In this document: positions 20,880 through 32,609 of the stretch, piece by piece
Position numbering within the stretch: position 1 is the first letter of the stretch
Layout: every line of letters begins with the position of its first letter
Origin: Dendrolimus kikuchii
Taxonomy: Eukaryota; Arthropoda; Insecta; Lepidoptera; Lasiocampidae
NCBI GenBank assembly: GCA_019925095.2
Contig: CM034409.1
Coordinates: 9,236,501-9,300,500, forward strand
DNA: 64,000 bases
Direction: 5' to 3'
Program-made: the position numbers and the translations under genes
The notes under the pieces: generated by a model
The model's input: the letters and a program-made list of their open reading frames with translations, nothing else
What the model was told of the DNA's origin: nothing
Database searches by the model: none

Positions 20880-21165
20880 AAGAGAACGTTGTGGATTGCA
20901 TAAAGATATAATAACAAGAGTTGTGAAAGCTATGTTAAGGTGGTTTGAAAGAGAGAATGGATGAAGAGAAAATGACAAAACAAGTATATGGCAACAGTGT
21001 TGGTGGTAGTGTTGGTAATGATAGACCGCAACATACTTACCACGAACAAATCGCAGAGGTCTTAAAGAATGGCCATGCAAAAATTACCTATAGTAAACGT
21101 GTATGTATGTAGAAATTAATAAATGCAGCTGAAGCAAAATATGTATGTCTAGATCGTATCACTTG
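20880..21165 (+). pseudogene. RTE-like LINE C2 remnant, copy 1
   Basis: The plus strand reads ERCGLHKDIITRVVKAMLRW followed by FEREN, then after shifts a DRPQHTYHEQIAEVLKNG-like block. This is the W.GH...RP..T..DQI segment of an RTE-like LINE, different in sequence from family C. A second copy is at 45265-45555. Confidence 0.72.
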
Positions 21166-21840
21166 AAAATCTTTCGTCTTTGCCTATGAAAAATAGGCGT
21201 GTAAGTAGAAAATTCTTAAAAATCAAGGTGGTGGTAGGGCTTAATAAACACTTTGAAGGAAAATTGGTCATAATATTATACGTTGAAAAGTTTTCGGGAT
21301 ACGTTTTGTCCCGAGGCCACATAACGAAACAGTCAATATTTGTCAGCTCCACGGAATTCTTTACTGTGCCCGGACTGCCAAGCATTTAACCTATTTTTTA
21401 TTAAGCGATAATGATTTCATGATATTCTGCTTTTAAGGTACTGACGCACGTAACTTTTGTTAGACTCTCCACGTCCTTACAAATGAATCGATAGCTGAAA
21501 TAAGGTTATACGTTATATCGCGTAGGCGTTAGGTCAATCTATACATTTGACCTGTAACAGTTTTTGCGTAGTGACTCGATCACAAAAGACATCCAATAAG
21601 AAGTTTGAAAACAAAGGCAAGCATGTTTTTGTTTGTCGTACATGACCAACATTTTATCTTAAATCACATATAAAAAGTTTTGAGAGTTCCGTTATCATTT
21701 TGGCCAAAACAGAACCCTCGCTTTTCTTTAAGTCAATCTGTTCGTCTGTCTATGCATTTTTATATACCATAGTCATGTTTCTTAGACACTACTAGGCGAA
21801 TATTTATGAAATTTGGTAGGAGTAATCCTAGACTAATCCT
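21166..21840. other. No recognised feature
   Basis: Non-coding. gagttccgttatcattttgg (21684-21703) recalls 13030 and may mark a dispersed repeat. Confidence 0.4.
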
Positions 21841-21844
21841 ACTC

Positions 21845-22682
21845 GAAAAAGACTGATTGACTGGCTGACTGACTGATTTACTGACTGGTTGACTGGCTGG
21901 CTGACTGACTTACTGACTGACATATCGTCACACAGCCCAAACTACTCGACCTAAGACCGTGAAAATTTGCACGTAGATTGTTTCTATACTATATGTACTG
22001 CGCACTAAGAAAGGGGATGAAAGTTTGTACATATAGTAAATACATCATATTCAAAACAAGAAACACGAAATTTTTTGAACTTGCTTCTGTTTAGAAATAA
22101 ATTCACACGTATATCAGCGTTTTTGGAAATTTTACCCCAAAAGTGGTGACGTTTTCTGACTGCTCAAACAATGACTATTTTTGATTGACTATTTTCTAAC
22201 AATGATTATACTGTATACAACTACAATACAATAACACCAGTATACAACTACATTTATGCAAGAATAAATATTTAATTTCAGCTTCTGGCAACAGCTAGTC
22301 TATACATATAAAAAATACCTTACGTTTGACCCCACTGAATGTGATTGACATATTAATGCATAGCCCAAATTACTGCGGCTAGGACCGTGAAAACTGTCCG
22401 TTCTTTCTATACTATATTTAAAACTAGACTATGAAGTTATTTTCGAAAATTCAACCCCTAAGGGTGTGAAAAAGGGGATGGAAATTTATATGAGAATCCG
22501 TCATTTTCAAAGTAAGAAACCCGAAATTTTATATACCGACTTCTGGTTAGAAATGAATGTACACGTGTATCGATCGATGATTTTGGAAATTTAACCCCTA
22601 AGGGAATTAAAAGGTGTATAAAGTTTGCTCAAACTATGACTATTATTAATCTATGTGGGCGAAGCCGCGAGAACAAACTAGT
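21845..22682 (+). repeat. (GACT)n-bearing interspersed repeat, with related second unit
   Basis: A degenerate (GACT)n tract at 21847-21922 precedes cacagcccaaactactcgac, taagaccgtgaaaattt and aaaggggatgaaagtttgta. A second unit starts at about 22340 (atagcccaaattactgcggc, aggaccgtgaaaac, gtgtgaaaaaggggatgga). The whole ends in gcgaagccgcgagaacaaac. Non-coding. Confidence 0.65.
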
Positions 22683-22689
22683 GTTTATT

Positions 22690-23055
22690 AAATAACTAAT
22701 GCCTTCACTCAACTCTATTTAAGATTAATGATTCATTATATAACTCTGAGTACGGAAGTAAATATGTTAATGTTCTCATGTTTACGATTTAACTATAGTA
22801 TATCATTTGAGTTACATTTACTTAGAAAATGAATTGGAAAAACAAGTGAGCAACAGTCGAGGGTAGCTTTTAGTGTAGATTAAAGTATCTGTATCATGCC
22901 AGCAAAGCTTCAATTATAGTAGTGGCATACGTGGTTTCTCTTCATTTTCATGTCAATTATATAATTGGATTGCGTTTGTTTGGTGGAAAAGGCAAAAATG
23001 ACAATATTTCGTTCAAAAATAAAAACTATGACCGTAGAGGCATACGACTTTATTA
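22690..23055. other. No recognised feature
   Basis: AT-rich, nothing identified. Confidence 0.4.
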
Positions 23056-23059
23056 TAAA

Positions 23060-23285
23060 CTAACTGTCACCCGCGATTTCATCCGCATGGAATTTAATTT
23101 AATTTGCCTTCCGGTGTTGCGACGGCGGCAGCGTGCACGTGGGCCTTTAAATTTTTTTTCTAAAATTAATGTAGCCTAAGATACTTCTTATAACGTCAGT
23201 TATCTGCCAGTAAAAGTCCCATCAAAATCGGTTCCGTCGTTTCAGAGATTAACTGGAACAACAGAGACAGACAAATTTTTTTAAA
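23060..23285 (+). repeat. Interspersed repeat with cacccgcgatttcatccgca start
   Basis: The start phrase resembles the cccgcgactt...cgtccgcgtgg type, and atcaaaatcggttccgtcgt, acagagacagacaaatt marks the end. No second close copy here. Confidence 0.5.
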
Positions 23286-23490
23286 TAGTTTTTTTCGGAC
23301 AAGTACCGTAGGTATTTTGTAAAAAGCTATTACTTTGACATTGCAAACAGACACTTCAAATTTTTTTATATGTATGTGTAAATACATGTATAGAGACTGT
23401 ACATCTCGTATGTACATGTAAGATTATGAACGTTCGGAATGCAAGAATGATTATATTTATTGAATAAATTAAATTATTAAATTAAATTAA

Positions 23491-23722
23491 ATCGGCAGAC
23501 AAACACACATATTGTATAACCCCAAATTAAGCAAGTTACGCTTGTGTTATGGGTAATATACAACGTACTATTCTGGGGCCGATCCCAGACATCCAGACCA
23601 CAGTAAATAACTGAGAAAATACGTTTCCGAAATTTACTATACCAGGAATCGAACCCGGAGCCTCTGCGTTGCAGTGAGGTAGGCCGGCAAAGGCTTAGCC
23701 CGCTCAACCACAGAGGCCGTCA
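23491..23722 (-). mobile_element. tRNA-derived SINE F, copy F1
   Basis: The minus strand begins with a tRNA-like head: gcctctgtggttgagcgggc (A box) and gggttcgattcctgg (B box). It continues into a body also found at 54676-54892 (gtctggatgtctgggat-like, tttgtctgccgatt). This is a SINE head and not a functional tRNA: it joins directly to the body, with no acceptor-stem closure that I can draw. Confidence 0.85.
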
Positions 23723-24290
23723 TAGAGTTGATTATGTGTGTCCGTACTCAAGGTTATTATTCCATCATACCCTAGACCAGGGGTGTTAGCTATTTGACGA
23801 CTGTAAACAGTATATGGGAAAAACTTACTTGCGCCTCGAAAGAAGTTAGCTCCTTAATTTCGCGCAAGTGTTAGCGGTTATTACACTTGACAATTTATAG
23901 TTAGAAAGAGACACTACGATTGCTGAAGGCGCCAATTAAGCTACCTTCACGGGATGAAGGTTATGTATCCAATGTACGGCCTTCTCTTATTCTCTAATTA
24001 GAAACTTGTGCCCGGAGAATATAAGAATGTCGTAGTTGTCTCGCAATTAACCACCAGCCACTGACAGCCCTGGATCAGAGGTTCTGCCGATGCTAAAGGA
24101 AGTGACGAGACATATAGTGTGGACAGGTTCTTCTAGACAGACCCCGAGGCGTAAGTGGCGCAGATTCTCTGAATACAAATTTTGTATTGACTAATTAAGC
24201 AACCAGCCTATATTAGGAATAGGGAGTAATTATGCCAATAAATAAGCATATAACGGGGAAATCTTCGATAGCTTAATTGCGTGTGGTTAT
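23723..24290. other. Non-coding; SINE-A-like trace only
   Basis: ctcaaggttattattccatc and cataccctagaccaggggtg (about 23750-23785) look like a short inverted piece of SINE A. The rest is unidentified. Confidence 0.4.
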
Positions 24291-24299
24291 AATGGCAGT

Positions 24300-24680
24300 T
24301 GCAATACAATACATGCAACTACGTAGTGGCGTGGGGTGACCAACTGACTCTCGCGCACCACTGCGGCGGTAACTCTCTCGGTGGTCCTCTTCCTCTTGGC
24401 CATTTGAGGTGACGAGGAGGTTGGGGCATCGAGGACTCTTTGCCCCGGCTTCTACTCGACGGGAAACTACCCGCCGGTAGTGGAATTTGGAGCCTTTTCT
24501 CATAACAGTGGTCTCTCAATGGCTCTCGTTGGTCAGTCTGCGGCATCCGATGACCTTCGCGGGCTTTACGTTGACTTCGTCTGTGGCTTAGTTGGCCATT
24601 CGTTGGCGTTCGGTGGCCATCTGTGGCTTCTGATGGCCTGGGTGGCGGTAATATACAAGGGGTGCAAGACGTCAATTTCC
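24300..24680. other. GC-rich island with long but unrecognised frames
   Basis: Base composition jumps well above the flanks. The minus strand has overlapping frames of 118 and 76 codons rich in P, R and S. A GGCC/GTGGC-type word recurs in the right half (ttggccattcgttggcgttc and neighbours). No domain recognised; possibly the 5' part of a retroelement. Confidence 0.4.
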
Positions 24681-24689
24681 AACTGGAAT

Positions 24690-25240
24690 TTTTTGTAATA
24701 TGTTAGGTGACACCAACAATTGGTAAGCTCGACTTTAAAGCAAACATGGCTCTGTATATCGCTAAAGTCAAATACAAAGCAATAGAGAACCGAATACAAA
24801 TCTAAAATTCATAGGCCGATACTTGTTCGACATTAACAGAAGTGTCGATAACCGTGTTTGGTACAAGTGGATGCAAACCGCTGGAACTGCCATGCAGCCT
24901 TTGCCAAAATCAATAAAGCGAAGCACGTATGGCCCGTCACAAATGCATCGCAAAACAATGTATCGAGTGGGTGCATAGGTTTAGTCTATTGTAATGCATA
25001 TTCCGAACTAGTTATGCTTGATACCTTGTTTTTGTGTTGATATTTATTAGAGACTTTAACTTAGAACTCTCTGGTTTCTTTCACCTTCTCTCAATAGGGG
25101 AGTGGACAATCAAATCAAGGGAGATGGTGTCCTCATAAATGTTTTTATTTTATTATAGTTTATTTATTTGGGATAAAAACAGATATACACTAAAATTACA
25201 TATAAAAACAGTATATTATCAAAAATCAGTGTTTATCCGA
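24690..25240. other. No gene called
   Basis: A short plus-strand reading near 24815-24972 (RYLFDINRSVDNRVWYKWMQ and following) looks coding-like but has no start, splice context or family match. Confidence 0.35.
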
Positions 25241-25291
25241 CTCTATTATACACAAAGTAAAAGAATGTAGTGCACAGTATACAATACATTA

Positions 25292-25350
25292 AATTCACAC
25301 ATACACACACATATGTGTGTATATGTGTGAACACACGCGCACACACAAAT
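25292..25350. repeat. Compound (CA)n/(TG)n microsatellite
   Basis: cacacatacacacacat followed directly by atgtgtgtatatgtgtg and then a CA-rich tract, so the two halves are inversely complementary. Confidence 0.85.
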
Positions 25351-25434
25351 ACAATCACACACCACACGTATGTACAAATCATATACCATGTGTATATATG
25401 CGTGTTGTTTACCTTTACACTTGTATCCATCAAT

Positions 25435-25868
25435 ATTTTAGTTTAACATTCATTTTTTCAAATAACTTTCATCTCTCCTCATTAAATACCCATACGACCT
25501 TATTCTTTTCAATTTTACAGCCACGAATGATACAACTTTCAAAGTTACATATGTACTTATTTCTCACGTTTGATTCAACTTTTGAACTATCAGTGAAATT
25601 TTTTGCATATAATGGTTTAAACAATGTCCTTTTAGCAGTTTTTGTAATATTGTGTATTTTAAAAATAATCTTTCTAGGGTTCTTTAGCCAAACAACACAG
25701 CGCTACAGAACCCTTCATTATGTATGGACTGACAGACACTTGGAAGACGTATTTCAGGTTCCATAGTTTTACTTTTTCCTCCCGAATCTTTTCTTTAAAT
25801 TGCAACATTATGAATTAATGAAGGTCAGAAAAAATACCCTAAAGATGCATGCACTCAGCTGGCAAATA
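25435..25868. other. No recognised feature
   Basis: AT-rich. A 149-codon frame begins in the adjacent CA repeat and reads as low-complexity sequence, so I do not treat it as a gene. Confidence 0.45.
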
Positions 25869-25880
25869 GATAAATTGATT

Positions 25881-26203
25881 ACCTATTGCTCGTATTAACA
25901 GCCCATCAACGTCCCTCTGCTGGGCTTGGACCTCCCACTTTTATAGGTGTATAAAGGGAAAGTCACAGTATACATGACACGCTTGTCCAAGCCGGCTTGG
26001 CGTGTTTGACACATCGGTTATCTCGAAGCGTAGATTTCATTACGATGTTTTCCTTGACTCAGCACTTTGTAATTGTAACAATATTGGACATTAGGTCTGA
26101 AAACAACAGAAAAATGTGCATGCTTTTTCGACTAGGATTTGAACTTGCCTCATTTGGGTTTGGGAAGAGAATATTTTAACCATTAAGCTATTACGGCTAT
26201 TAA
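25881..26203 (-). mobile_element. tRNA-derived SINE D, copy D2
   Basis: Minus strand, with a ~300-bp body as in D3. The 11-bp duplication ataaattgatt is at 25870-25880 and 26204-26214. The B box is weakened (gatttgaacttgcc region). Confidence 0.85.
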
Positions 26204-26436
26204 ATAAATTGATTGATTTTTAAGCCGATATTGATTCATTTCTGTCTTTCATCTTGGACGAATCAATCAAAGTGATCCATAGAAACATAAGCCTGAATCA
26301 TTCAATGTCATGGATGTCACCGTGTTCTTTCAGTTATGTGCCTTTCAACTAAATCGATTCAATTGGGTTGATCCGTCTAATAACAGCATTAGCATTTCAA
26401 TCTACAACATTGAAATAAAAATCAGGTAGGTATCTT

Positions 26437-26744
26437 AATGTCGTGGTAGCGTAATGGCTAGCGCACGCGTGCCAAACTCAAAGGGCGCGGCTTCGATCCT
26501 GGCCGGAACGTATGCACCACTTAGTTTTCTGATTTAATGTGCATATTGTTACAATTACCACGTGCTAACAACGGTGAAGGAAAACATCGTGATGCAACCT
26601 GCACATCGAAATAACCCATGTGTCAAACCTGCCAGGCCTCCTTAGACAAGCGTGGCGGGTACACTGTCCATTCCCCATATAATGGGAGGCCCGAGCCCAG
26701 CAGTGGGACATTTATGGGCTGATATTATATATATATTAATTATA
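26437..26744 (+). mobile_element. tRNA-derived SINE D, copy D3 (full length)
   Basis: Pol III A box tagcgtaatgg (about 26448) and B box gcttcgatcc (about 26491) are followed by the family body and an end gtgggacatttatgggctga with an AT-rich tail. The 10-bp duplication taggtatctt is at 26427-26436 and 26745-26754. The best copy of the family. Confidence 0.9.
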
Positions 26745-26754
26745 TAGGTATCTT

Positions 26755-27430
26755 CTGCACAGAGCAACCAAATACACAAAAAAATGCACAAAAATTTCAC
26801 GCAAACACGTATGTATGTGTTGAAACTTTGTGCTGTTCGCAAAGTGACTGAATTTCTCCAAATTTGCCTAACTAACATCCTCGTTACAGAAACGTACCGC
26901 AGTTTGTGATTGAGTTATTTGAAATGTGTGTTCGCTTTGTATCAGAAGTGACTTGACATGGGTCCCCGTCATGTGTCTGTTTGGAAGTTAGGTAATAAGT
27001 CCGTAGAATTCTAACTGCCGTATTTCAGATTGTGAAACTTAGTGTACTTCCCAGGTAAAATTCAGACATGTTTCCCTCACGCGTTTCAACTCGATAAGGG
27101 TTACTTGAAAACTTAGTTGTAGGCTATATATTTTGGAACTCGGCCTAGATTTCTTTTACTTTAAATGCAGTGATTTATTAGGCTTCGATTGCCATTTTGG
27201 CAATATTATTCTTGTAAAATCGTCATGTCTGTCCGTCTGCTTCTATTATTTCTGTCTTATTTTGATTTGCGAATTATTTCACATCATCGAAAAGAGTTGG
27301 TAGGATTTTGAACGATACTCGTTTTATAAAATTCTGAGGACAATACAAACGGTTATGTTAGACTATACCTATACACCTTACAAATAAGTGTTATTCCTTA
27401 TTGTTGCCATCCTAATATATATAGCAGATA
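26755..27430. other. No recognised feature
   Basis: Mixed AT-rich sequence without gene or repeat call. Confidence 0.4.
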
Positions 27431-27460
27431 ATATGTATTTATAGGAGATGTTATGAGTGT

Positions 27461-27492
27461 GTAATTACCACAACTGTAGTTGTGGTAATTAC
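27461..27492. repeat. Perfect 32-nt palindrome
   Basis: gtaattaccacaact is followed after two bases by its exact complement. It lies directly before family M. Confidence 0.9.
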
Positions 27493-27890
27493 TCATTACT
27501 AGTGGTCATACTAGTGGTCGTGGTGGAAATTAATAAATATATTAATTAATTTAAATTATAAGCTTGAACATGATTAAGGTTCTGTTTTCAAAGACTATAC
27601 TTTTATAATCACAGATTTCGCCAAGGCTACACTGTTAGTTTCACTTTAACAATAAACAAAAGAGTATAGATGCGTGTGTGTGTCAAATACATGGTAGTGT
27701 GTAATGTCGTTTTTATTTATTTAATGTATTTTTATGCATAATTTTAAAAAAATAGCATTCGTCGCTTCTTCTCTATATAAACTAATAAGTGTGCGAAATT
27801 TCATACTCCTCCGGGCGCACAATTTTCGTAAAAATCGGTACAAAGTTTTTGCTGTGTTTTTGCTTCACGTATATTAATGATATATAGATA
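27493..27890 (+). repeat. Family M repeat, copy 2
   Basis: ctagtggtcgtggtgg, attaatttaaattataagct, gccaaggctacactgt, aataaacaaaagagtat, gtgtgtcaaatacatggtag and the 3' part seen at 1-142. About 400 bp, non-coding. The most complete uninterrupted copy. Confidence 0.75.
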
Positions 27891-28990
27891 ATAATGTCAC
27901 AATTTAATAGATTATGTTAGGTATCACGAAACAATAGCTATTTCAAGGCAGATATTTATCGATCTGTAGCACTGAATAATAATTAGTTAGATAATACGAT
28001 ACTGTTATATTTACTAAACGCTTTGGTGGCATTTATAACAGCTATTAACAAGTTATTGGACATTTTAGACTTCGAACATTTAATTGACGGTACTTTCAAG
28101 TACTCTATAGTATTTAAGCGGTTCGTGAGACGAGGCAGGTATATTTCTGTTCTACCATTCACCAGGCGCTCTTTGCGCCTTTCAACAAACTAAGTAAGTG
28201 ACGGATTTTGGTTATCTTTGAATGTTTATTTATGGAAATATCCTTGTGTAATTTGAAATGAATGTTTAATTTTGAGATTATATAAAGACTTTTGAAATAG
28301 TAAGTTAATAACTGCGAGGCATGGGGTGACTATTAGGGGAGGGTAGAGGTCACCGGGCCAGTTCGGACCTATTCTTTATGTCTTCTTGTTATATATAAGT
28401 ATCTAAATGTATTACTATCAAATTATTGAATAGAGATATTCTTTCTCTTGTTTCTGTGGTTATGTGCATTTATTTTGCGAAGTCTTGATGACGCTTACAT
28501 TATTAAATTAATATTTAATTTCTAAGCGTCAGAAACGAAGCTTCTGGTAAAAATTAGTGAGAGAGAAAATATTGATTATTTTCGATGCTTAAATAAAGGC
28601 ATGACAAATCTACTTTGACATTTAAACTCGACATTAATCTACTGTCTAAAGCGCTTATCTACGAGCCGTAGCATAATACCAAGTAAATCTGGGCTACAAT
28701 TTCTCAAAAATGTACTGGAATTTCCACGAAAAATAAATTGTGGAGGGAATGACGTCCGAAAACAGTAAGAAGTGAATGCCGACAAGACGGCTCTAGATTG
28801 GTGATAAACTAAGCAATTTGTAAACGTTGATTTTGCCCCCGACTGGTGTCGAGATTTGTTAGAACTGAATTTGCAACAAGACATGAGATAATAGCGACTT
28901 ATTATATTTGCTTTTATATTAAAGAAAAATAAAAGAAATGACACATTTAATTTAGGTCAGCAAACAAATTAACAAACAAATACATAAACA
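27891..28990. other. No confirmed gene; possible promoter-like segment
   Basis: tatttaag at 28111-28118 is followed about 80 bp later by a splice-donor-like ctaagtaagt (28189-28198). There is no start codon or downstream exon that I can defend. Confidence 0.3.
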
Positions 28991-28991
28991 A

Positions 28992-29103
28992 ATTTAGTCT
29001 CAACGAGGTAGGCAACGCAACGGCTCCCTTAGTGTTGCAGATGCCTATAGCCGACGGTAGCCACTTGCCATCAAGTGGATCCGTTTGCCAGCTTGCCTAT
29101 CTA
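28992..29103 (+). mobile_element. LINE 3' tail, family T fragment
   Basis: tagtgttgcagatgcctata, ccgacggtagccacttgcca and tcaagtggatccgtttgcca are homologous to the shared SINE-A/LINE tail. The fold-back element follows directly at 29104. Confidence 0.55.
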
Positions 29104-29590
29104 GTGGAACACTTACAAGCCAATAGATGGCGCTGTGCAATAATGCGTGATGTCACAAAAGTTTCCCGAAACATACAAAGAATATATACAAATTTTCAAC
29201 TATAACAGCGGGCCTAGACCTGCGAGGAACAACATTAGCCTCGCTGAAAGATCTTCCTTTGAGACGGCGGATCATTCCAACTCGCTCCTCCACCATATAC
29301 GGGGCAGCCCCTTCATCTATAAGCAAACATAAAAAAAAATTGCTACAACTTTCCTAACGACTACACTCTCGTAAAATTGTACGATGAACCCCGATAGGGT
29401 TAGAGGAGCGAGTTGGAATGCTCCTCCGTCTCAAAGAAAGATCTTCCAGCGAGGCTAATGTTGTTCATCGCAGGTCCAGGTCCGCTGTTATAAGTTCAAA
29501 ATTTGTATATATTCTTTGTATGTTTCGGGAAACGTTTGTGACATCACGCATTATTGCACAGTGCCATCTATTGGCTTGTAAGTATTGCAC
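29104..29590. mobile_element. Fold-back (long-TIR) element
   Basis: Arms of about 185-190 bp (29104-29295 and 29402-29590) are inverse copies with scattered mismatches. Outer ends are gtggaacacttacaagcc and, inverted, gtgcaatacttacaagcc. The arms include tgcgtgatgtcacaaa and gagacggcgg/ccgtctca-type segments. The spacer is about 100 bp. TA stands on both sides (29102-29103, 29591-29592), as in Tc1/mariner-type insertion. No transposase; non-autonomous. Confidence 0.82.
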
Positions 29591-29592
29591 TA

Positions 29593-30117
29593 CAAAATTA
29601 AATATAAAATCAATATTTGGAATAAACTGTCCCACTTTTCTATTTGACAATTTTATCTATTTGACGGACTGTAACTTTATTTTGAATGAAATCTGCAACG
29701 GTTAAACAGATTTCAATGAACATTTTAAATATTAAAACAGAAATGTTATCTTCAACTTAAGTGTACATACATATTTGTTTCATTATAGAGTTCACAAGAA
29801 ATTAATGTAAACTATAAGTCTCATGTGATCAAATTGGGTAGAGAGATAAAACCAGTAAAATAGACTTATTTGCGGTGTCGTTTAAATACTTGGTCGCGCG
29901 AACCAGGACCAAGTTTGCTATTACAAGTTTTAGAATGGTGTCGTAATGGAACCAAAAGCAATTATTTTTTTAGACACTATTTTTAAGCCATAGACTAACC
30001 GTTCTGACACTTGGGGTATCAATCTCACGCGTAATGGCGGGTAGTTCTAATATGAACATATCCAATGTTCAAGTAGCTACAAACCTAAAGCACAAACGTT
30101 TAGAGAATCAATAATTT
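29593..30117. other. No recognised feature
   Basis: AT-rich with no gene or repeat recognised. Confidence 0.4.
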
Positions 30118-30440
30118 ATCCGTGTAGGAACGGAGAAAGAATACAATTTCCTGCGGCCGGGCGGCCTGCCGTAAGAGGCGACTAAACAACCCACAGCTAG
30201 GTGGTAGGGCATTTGCCCGACTGGATGGCTACCACCCCTGGTCTAGAGCATGCCGCCATAACAATTTTGAGTTGTGTTCCGGCATTAGTGATCAGGTTCC
30301 AGACTCACTTAAGAATGCAGCAGCGTATTTGTAACACCTTTGGTGTTGCAAATGTCCATAGGCGATGGTAACCGCTTTCCATCCAGTGGGCCGTCTGCCT
30401 GTCTGCTGAACTCCTGCAATAAGAAAAAAAATAAAAAAAA
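30118..30440 (+). mobile_element. SINE family A, copy A5
   Basis: Full length, atccgtgtaggaacggagaa to ctcctgcaataagaaaaaaa with a second A run after a T. Confidence 0.88.
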
Positions 30441-31705
30441 TTATAGGTCTCGCAACACGCTTTGATTATTATGATATATAAACTAATCCGATATTCCGAA
30501 TATACAATAACAATAAATATAACGAAAAATGTTATCATGTTAATCAAAACTCTTCGCTTTCACTTGTATCTTGGACCGAAGAATTCCAGTAAGCGAATGT
30601 ATGCTAGGATTGCACACTGGAGACTGCCGGGCAGTGCTTTCACGTGATTCGTTCTTGTAAATTTTTGAAATAAGTGGTATTACGTGTCATGAACGCAGCA
30701 GGATATATTTCAATGCTGTGGAAAGGTTTTTATGAAAATCTGTTTATTTTGTCTCTTTGTATTTAGCTTAGACATTAAGTAAGTATATAGTCAAGGTAGC
30801 GAAGTCCGTCAGTGGACCCACACACCTCTCTTTATTTCTGTGCTTGAACAGTTACGATGACAACAATTCAGTCAGTAAAACTAAGACATCATTGAATAGA
30901 CATACTGTCTTCGAATTGTAGTTTGCGTTAAATTCCCTGTAAAAAAAGTTAAAATATGAACTTACCTTATTGACGGACTGCGCCACCTTTACTATATATA
31001 TATGTATGTTCAAGGTAAAAAACAAACAAAGTGGGATCACATAAATTAAAGGATTTTGAAGAGGTGATAAACTTCCTGTTTTCCTTATTTAGGTACGGAG
31101 CCATAAAAAGCGTGAAAGAATACCATATATTTATAAAATTATTTAATACTTTTTCAAACTCATTTTCTTTAAATGTATTGTCTTTGTAGCCTAGATTTTT
31201 TGGAATGTACACTTTCATAGTTCCTAAGTTAAGGCATTTTTGCGATTTTACGAGCAAGCACTACCTACTTACTATTAACTTAAATAAAAGGTATATTAAG
31301 AAACATAATTGTTTTTAAGAGCTTACTAAAACACCTCACATGACTACACAACAAAAATATTATACTTCACTTACATGTATATCAGCCATCCTTATATGTT
31401 TATTTCTTACCCGATTTCACTACATCATTGTGAAGCGGAATATAGATTATACATTTCTCTTTAATGTCACTCATGTAGAATCGGTATTTTCCTAGAAAAA
31501 TGATTGACATACAAAGATATTTTCAAGACAGTTTCAAAGATATATGCTGGATATTCCATCTAGACAAACTAAGCGCTTTATATCCTTCATTATGCGCACT
31601 ACAAAAGAGCCGAGCTTATTGCCGAAGTCTATCTTTCTCAATACTTACAACCTGGGTGTCTCTTCCAGTCCCATGTGAATAAGTACGTTCGAGGTAATCA
31701 TCGTT
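30441..31705. other. No recognised feature
   Basis: About 1.25 kb, AT-rich. Small frames only (largest 96 codons, low complexity). No tandem repeat. Confidence 0.45.
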
Positions 31706-31707
31706 AT

Positions 31708-32014
31708 ATTTGTGCAGAAACGGAGAAAGAATGGAAACAATTTCCTGCGGCCGGGCGGCTGGTCGTAATTGGCGACAAAACAACCCACATCCAGGTGGTA
31801 GGGTATTTGCCCCTTGGATAACACCCCTTGTCTAGAGTATACCGCCATAACAATCTTGATTTATGTTCCGGCATTGGTGACCTGGTTTCAGTCTCCCTTA
31901 AGAGAGCAGCAGCGCATTTGTAGCACCTTTGGTGTTGCAAATGTCCATAGGCGATGGTAACCGCTTTTCAGCGACTGGATCGTCTGCCTGTCTGCTGAAC
32001 TCATGCAATAAAAG
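31708..32014 (+). mobile_element. SINE family A, copy A6
   Basis: Full length but with small indels (ggaaacaatttcctgcggcc; cccttggataacacccc). Short A tail. Confidence 0.86.
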
Positions 32015-32015
32015 G

Positions 32016-32098
32016 TAAGCATGCTCCACCTTAGACCATATCTCCGCTCTACATCGGACAAGGTCATGGTCAAACGGGAAACTATACTATAATGAAAA
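32016..32098 (+). mobile_element. LINE 3' UTR fragment
   Basis: gctccaccttagaccatatc, tctacatcggacaaggtcat and gtcaaacgggaaac match the 3' UTR at 18905-18980. It directly abuts SINE A6. Confidence 0.55.
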
Positions 32099-32605
32099 AG
32101 ACAGTCTGACACACATAGCGTTCATGTAATGGTTCCGTTTTAGCCAAAAAGGCTACGTAACCCTAAAAATAAAAAAATATAACGGAAAATACCTAAGTTA
32201 TATTCTAAGTGTTGCGTTTACACCGTACAATAAGATAAAGAATCTTCAATCTGTTTTATGAAATTCGCGTTCATAATCAGTTGGGTGAAGTGAAGCACAT
32301 TACAGTCATATCGCGGTATCAGAACACCTTAATGCAACTCGCTTTTAACCTACATAGCGGATGAAAGCGGCGCACTGTAATGCCCCCGGCTTAGTGTGTA
32401 TAAACGCGTGGTACTATCACACCGTACTGTAATTTTGGAAACCATGTCCTTATATTCTTATAGTTTCTATAGCCAAATAGCGAAATCTCTTATCATTTTC
32501 TCACATTGATTCTGCCATCTATGTATGTGTGTCTATGTCTATACACGAAACAGCGATTACGTGGATGAGATTACGTCTATATGAATAAGATTTGGAAAAA
32601 AAAGA
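32099..32605. other. No recognised feature
   Basis: No gene or repeat identified. Confidence 0.4.
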
Positions 32606-32609
32606 AAAT

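Noticed and set aside
23640..23722. Possible tRNA gene (A and B boxes present)
   Set aside because: The same head plus a ~150-bp body occurs at 54676-54892, so it is the head of a SINE. Acceptor-stem closure is not evident.
25317..25766. 149-codon plus-strand frame
   Set aside because: Begins in a CA microsatellite and continues as low-complexity AT-rich sequence with no recognised domain.
26437..26520. Possible tRNA gene
   Set aside because: Head of tRNA-derived SINE D, flanked by a 10-bp target duplication with the SINE body.
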